Source: Baffinella frigidus (taxonomy: Eukaryota; Cryptophyceae; Cryptomonadales; Baffinellaceae). From it: a stretch of 10,819 bases of DNA. Within the stretch, counting starts at the first letter, position 1. The stretch is not shown here. The text below holds more notes on this DNA, generated by a model that had not been told where the DNA came from, searched no databases, and saw nothing but the letters and a program-made list of their open reading frames with translations. Location: contig MU646858.1 of NCBI GenBank assembly GCA_026770585.1, positions 204,471 through 215,289 of the forward strand, given 5' to 3'.

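Overview
The window looks like nuclear DNA of a protist or microalga. It has no prokaryotic-style gene layout, and it carries many plant-type telomere-like repeats (TTTAGGG, TTTGGGG, TTTCGGG, TTCAGGG). Its only convincing coding matter is a set of short minus-strand exons with AG|G acceptors, split by introns of about 200 to 1400 nt. No virus, plasmid, CRISPR array, rRNA or tRNA gene is visible. Weak GT donors, two likely GC donors and a G at the start of 11 of 12 exons downstream of an acceptor recall dinoflagellate introns. A green or other microalga remains possible; taxonomy is inference.

Main reading: almost the whole window (184-10819, minus strand) is one gene, open at both ends. Thirteen exons can be joined with agreeing phases: E1 10819-10769, E2 9479-9320, E3 8952-8894, E4 8696-8663, E5 7277-7174, E6 5995-5896, E7 5209-5162, E8 4454-4374, E9 4105-3989, E10 3272-3192, E11 2279-2201, E12 1445-1303, E13 265-184. 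They give about 379 codons with the domain order SAM (E2-E4), basic linker (E5), PH (E6-E9) and a C2 domain resembling the Aida type (E10-E13). The protein is probably a cytosolic scaffold: SAM for self-association or partner binding, PH and C2 for membrane or phosphoinositide contact. The model comes from reading splice signals and domain patterns by eye and has no transcript support.

Introns: most exons have extra partial copies beside them, and the copies obey a rule. Copies upstream of an exon carry its acceptor and 5' part. Copies downstream carry its 3' part and donor. The introns are therefore lined with duplicated splice boundaries: at least seven CAG|GGG acceptors before E2, reiterated CGCAG tracts before E6, and reiterated donors after E4. 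Introns 3 and 8 consist almost wholly of telomere-like repeat, and similar tracts touch splice sites in several other introns, nearly always with the C-rich strand as sense.

The rest is repeats: two copies of a 148-bp inverted-repeat element, a TA-flanked 181-bp foldback element, a six-member family of CCGTAGG/CCTACGG palindromes including a perfect 40-bp inverted repeat, a 7-mer array with higher-order order, and several minisatellites and microsatellites.
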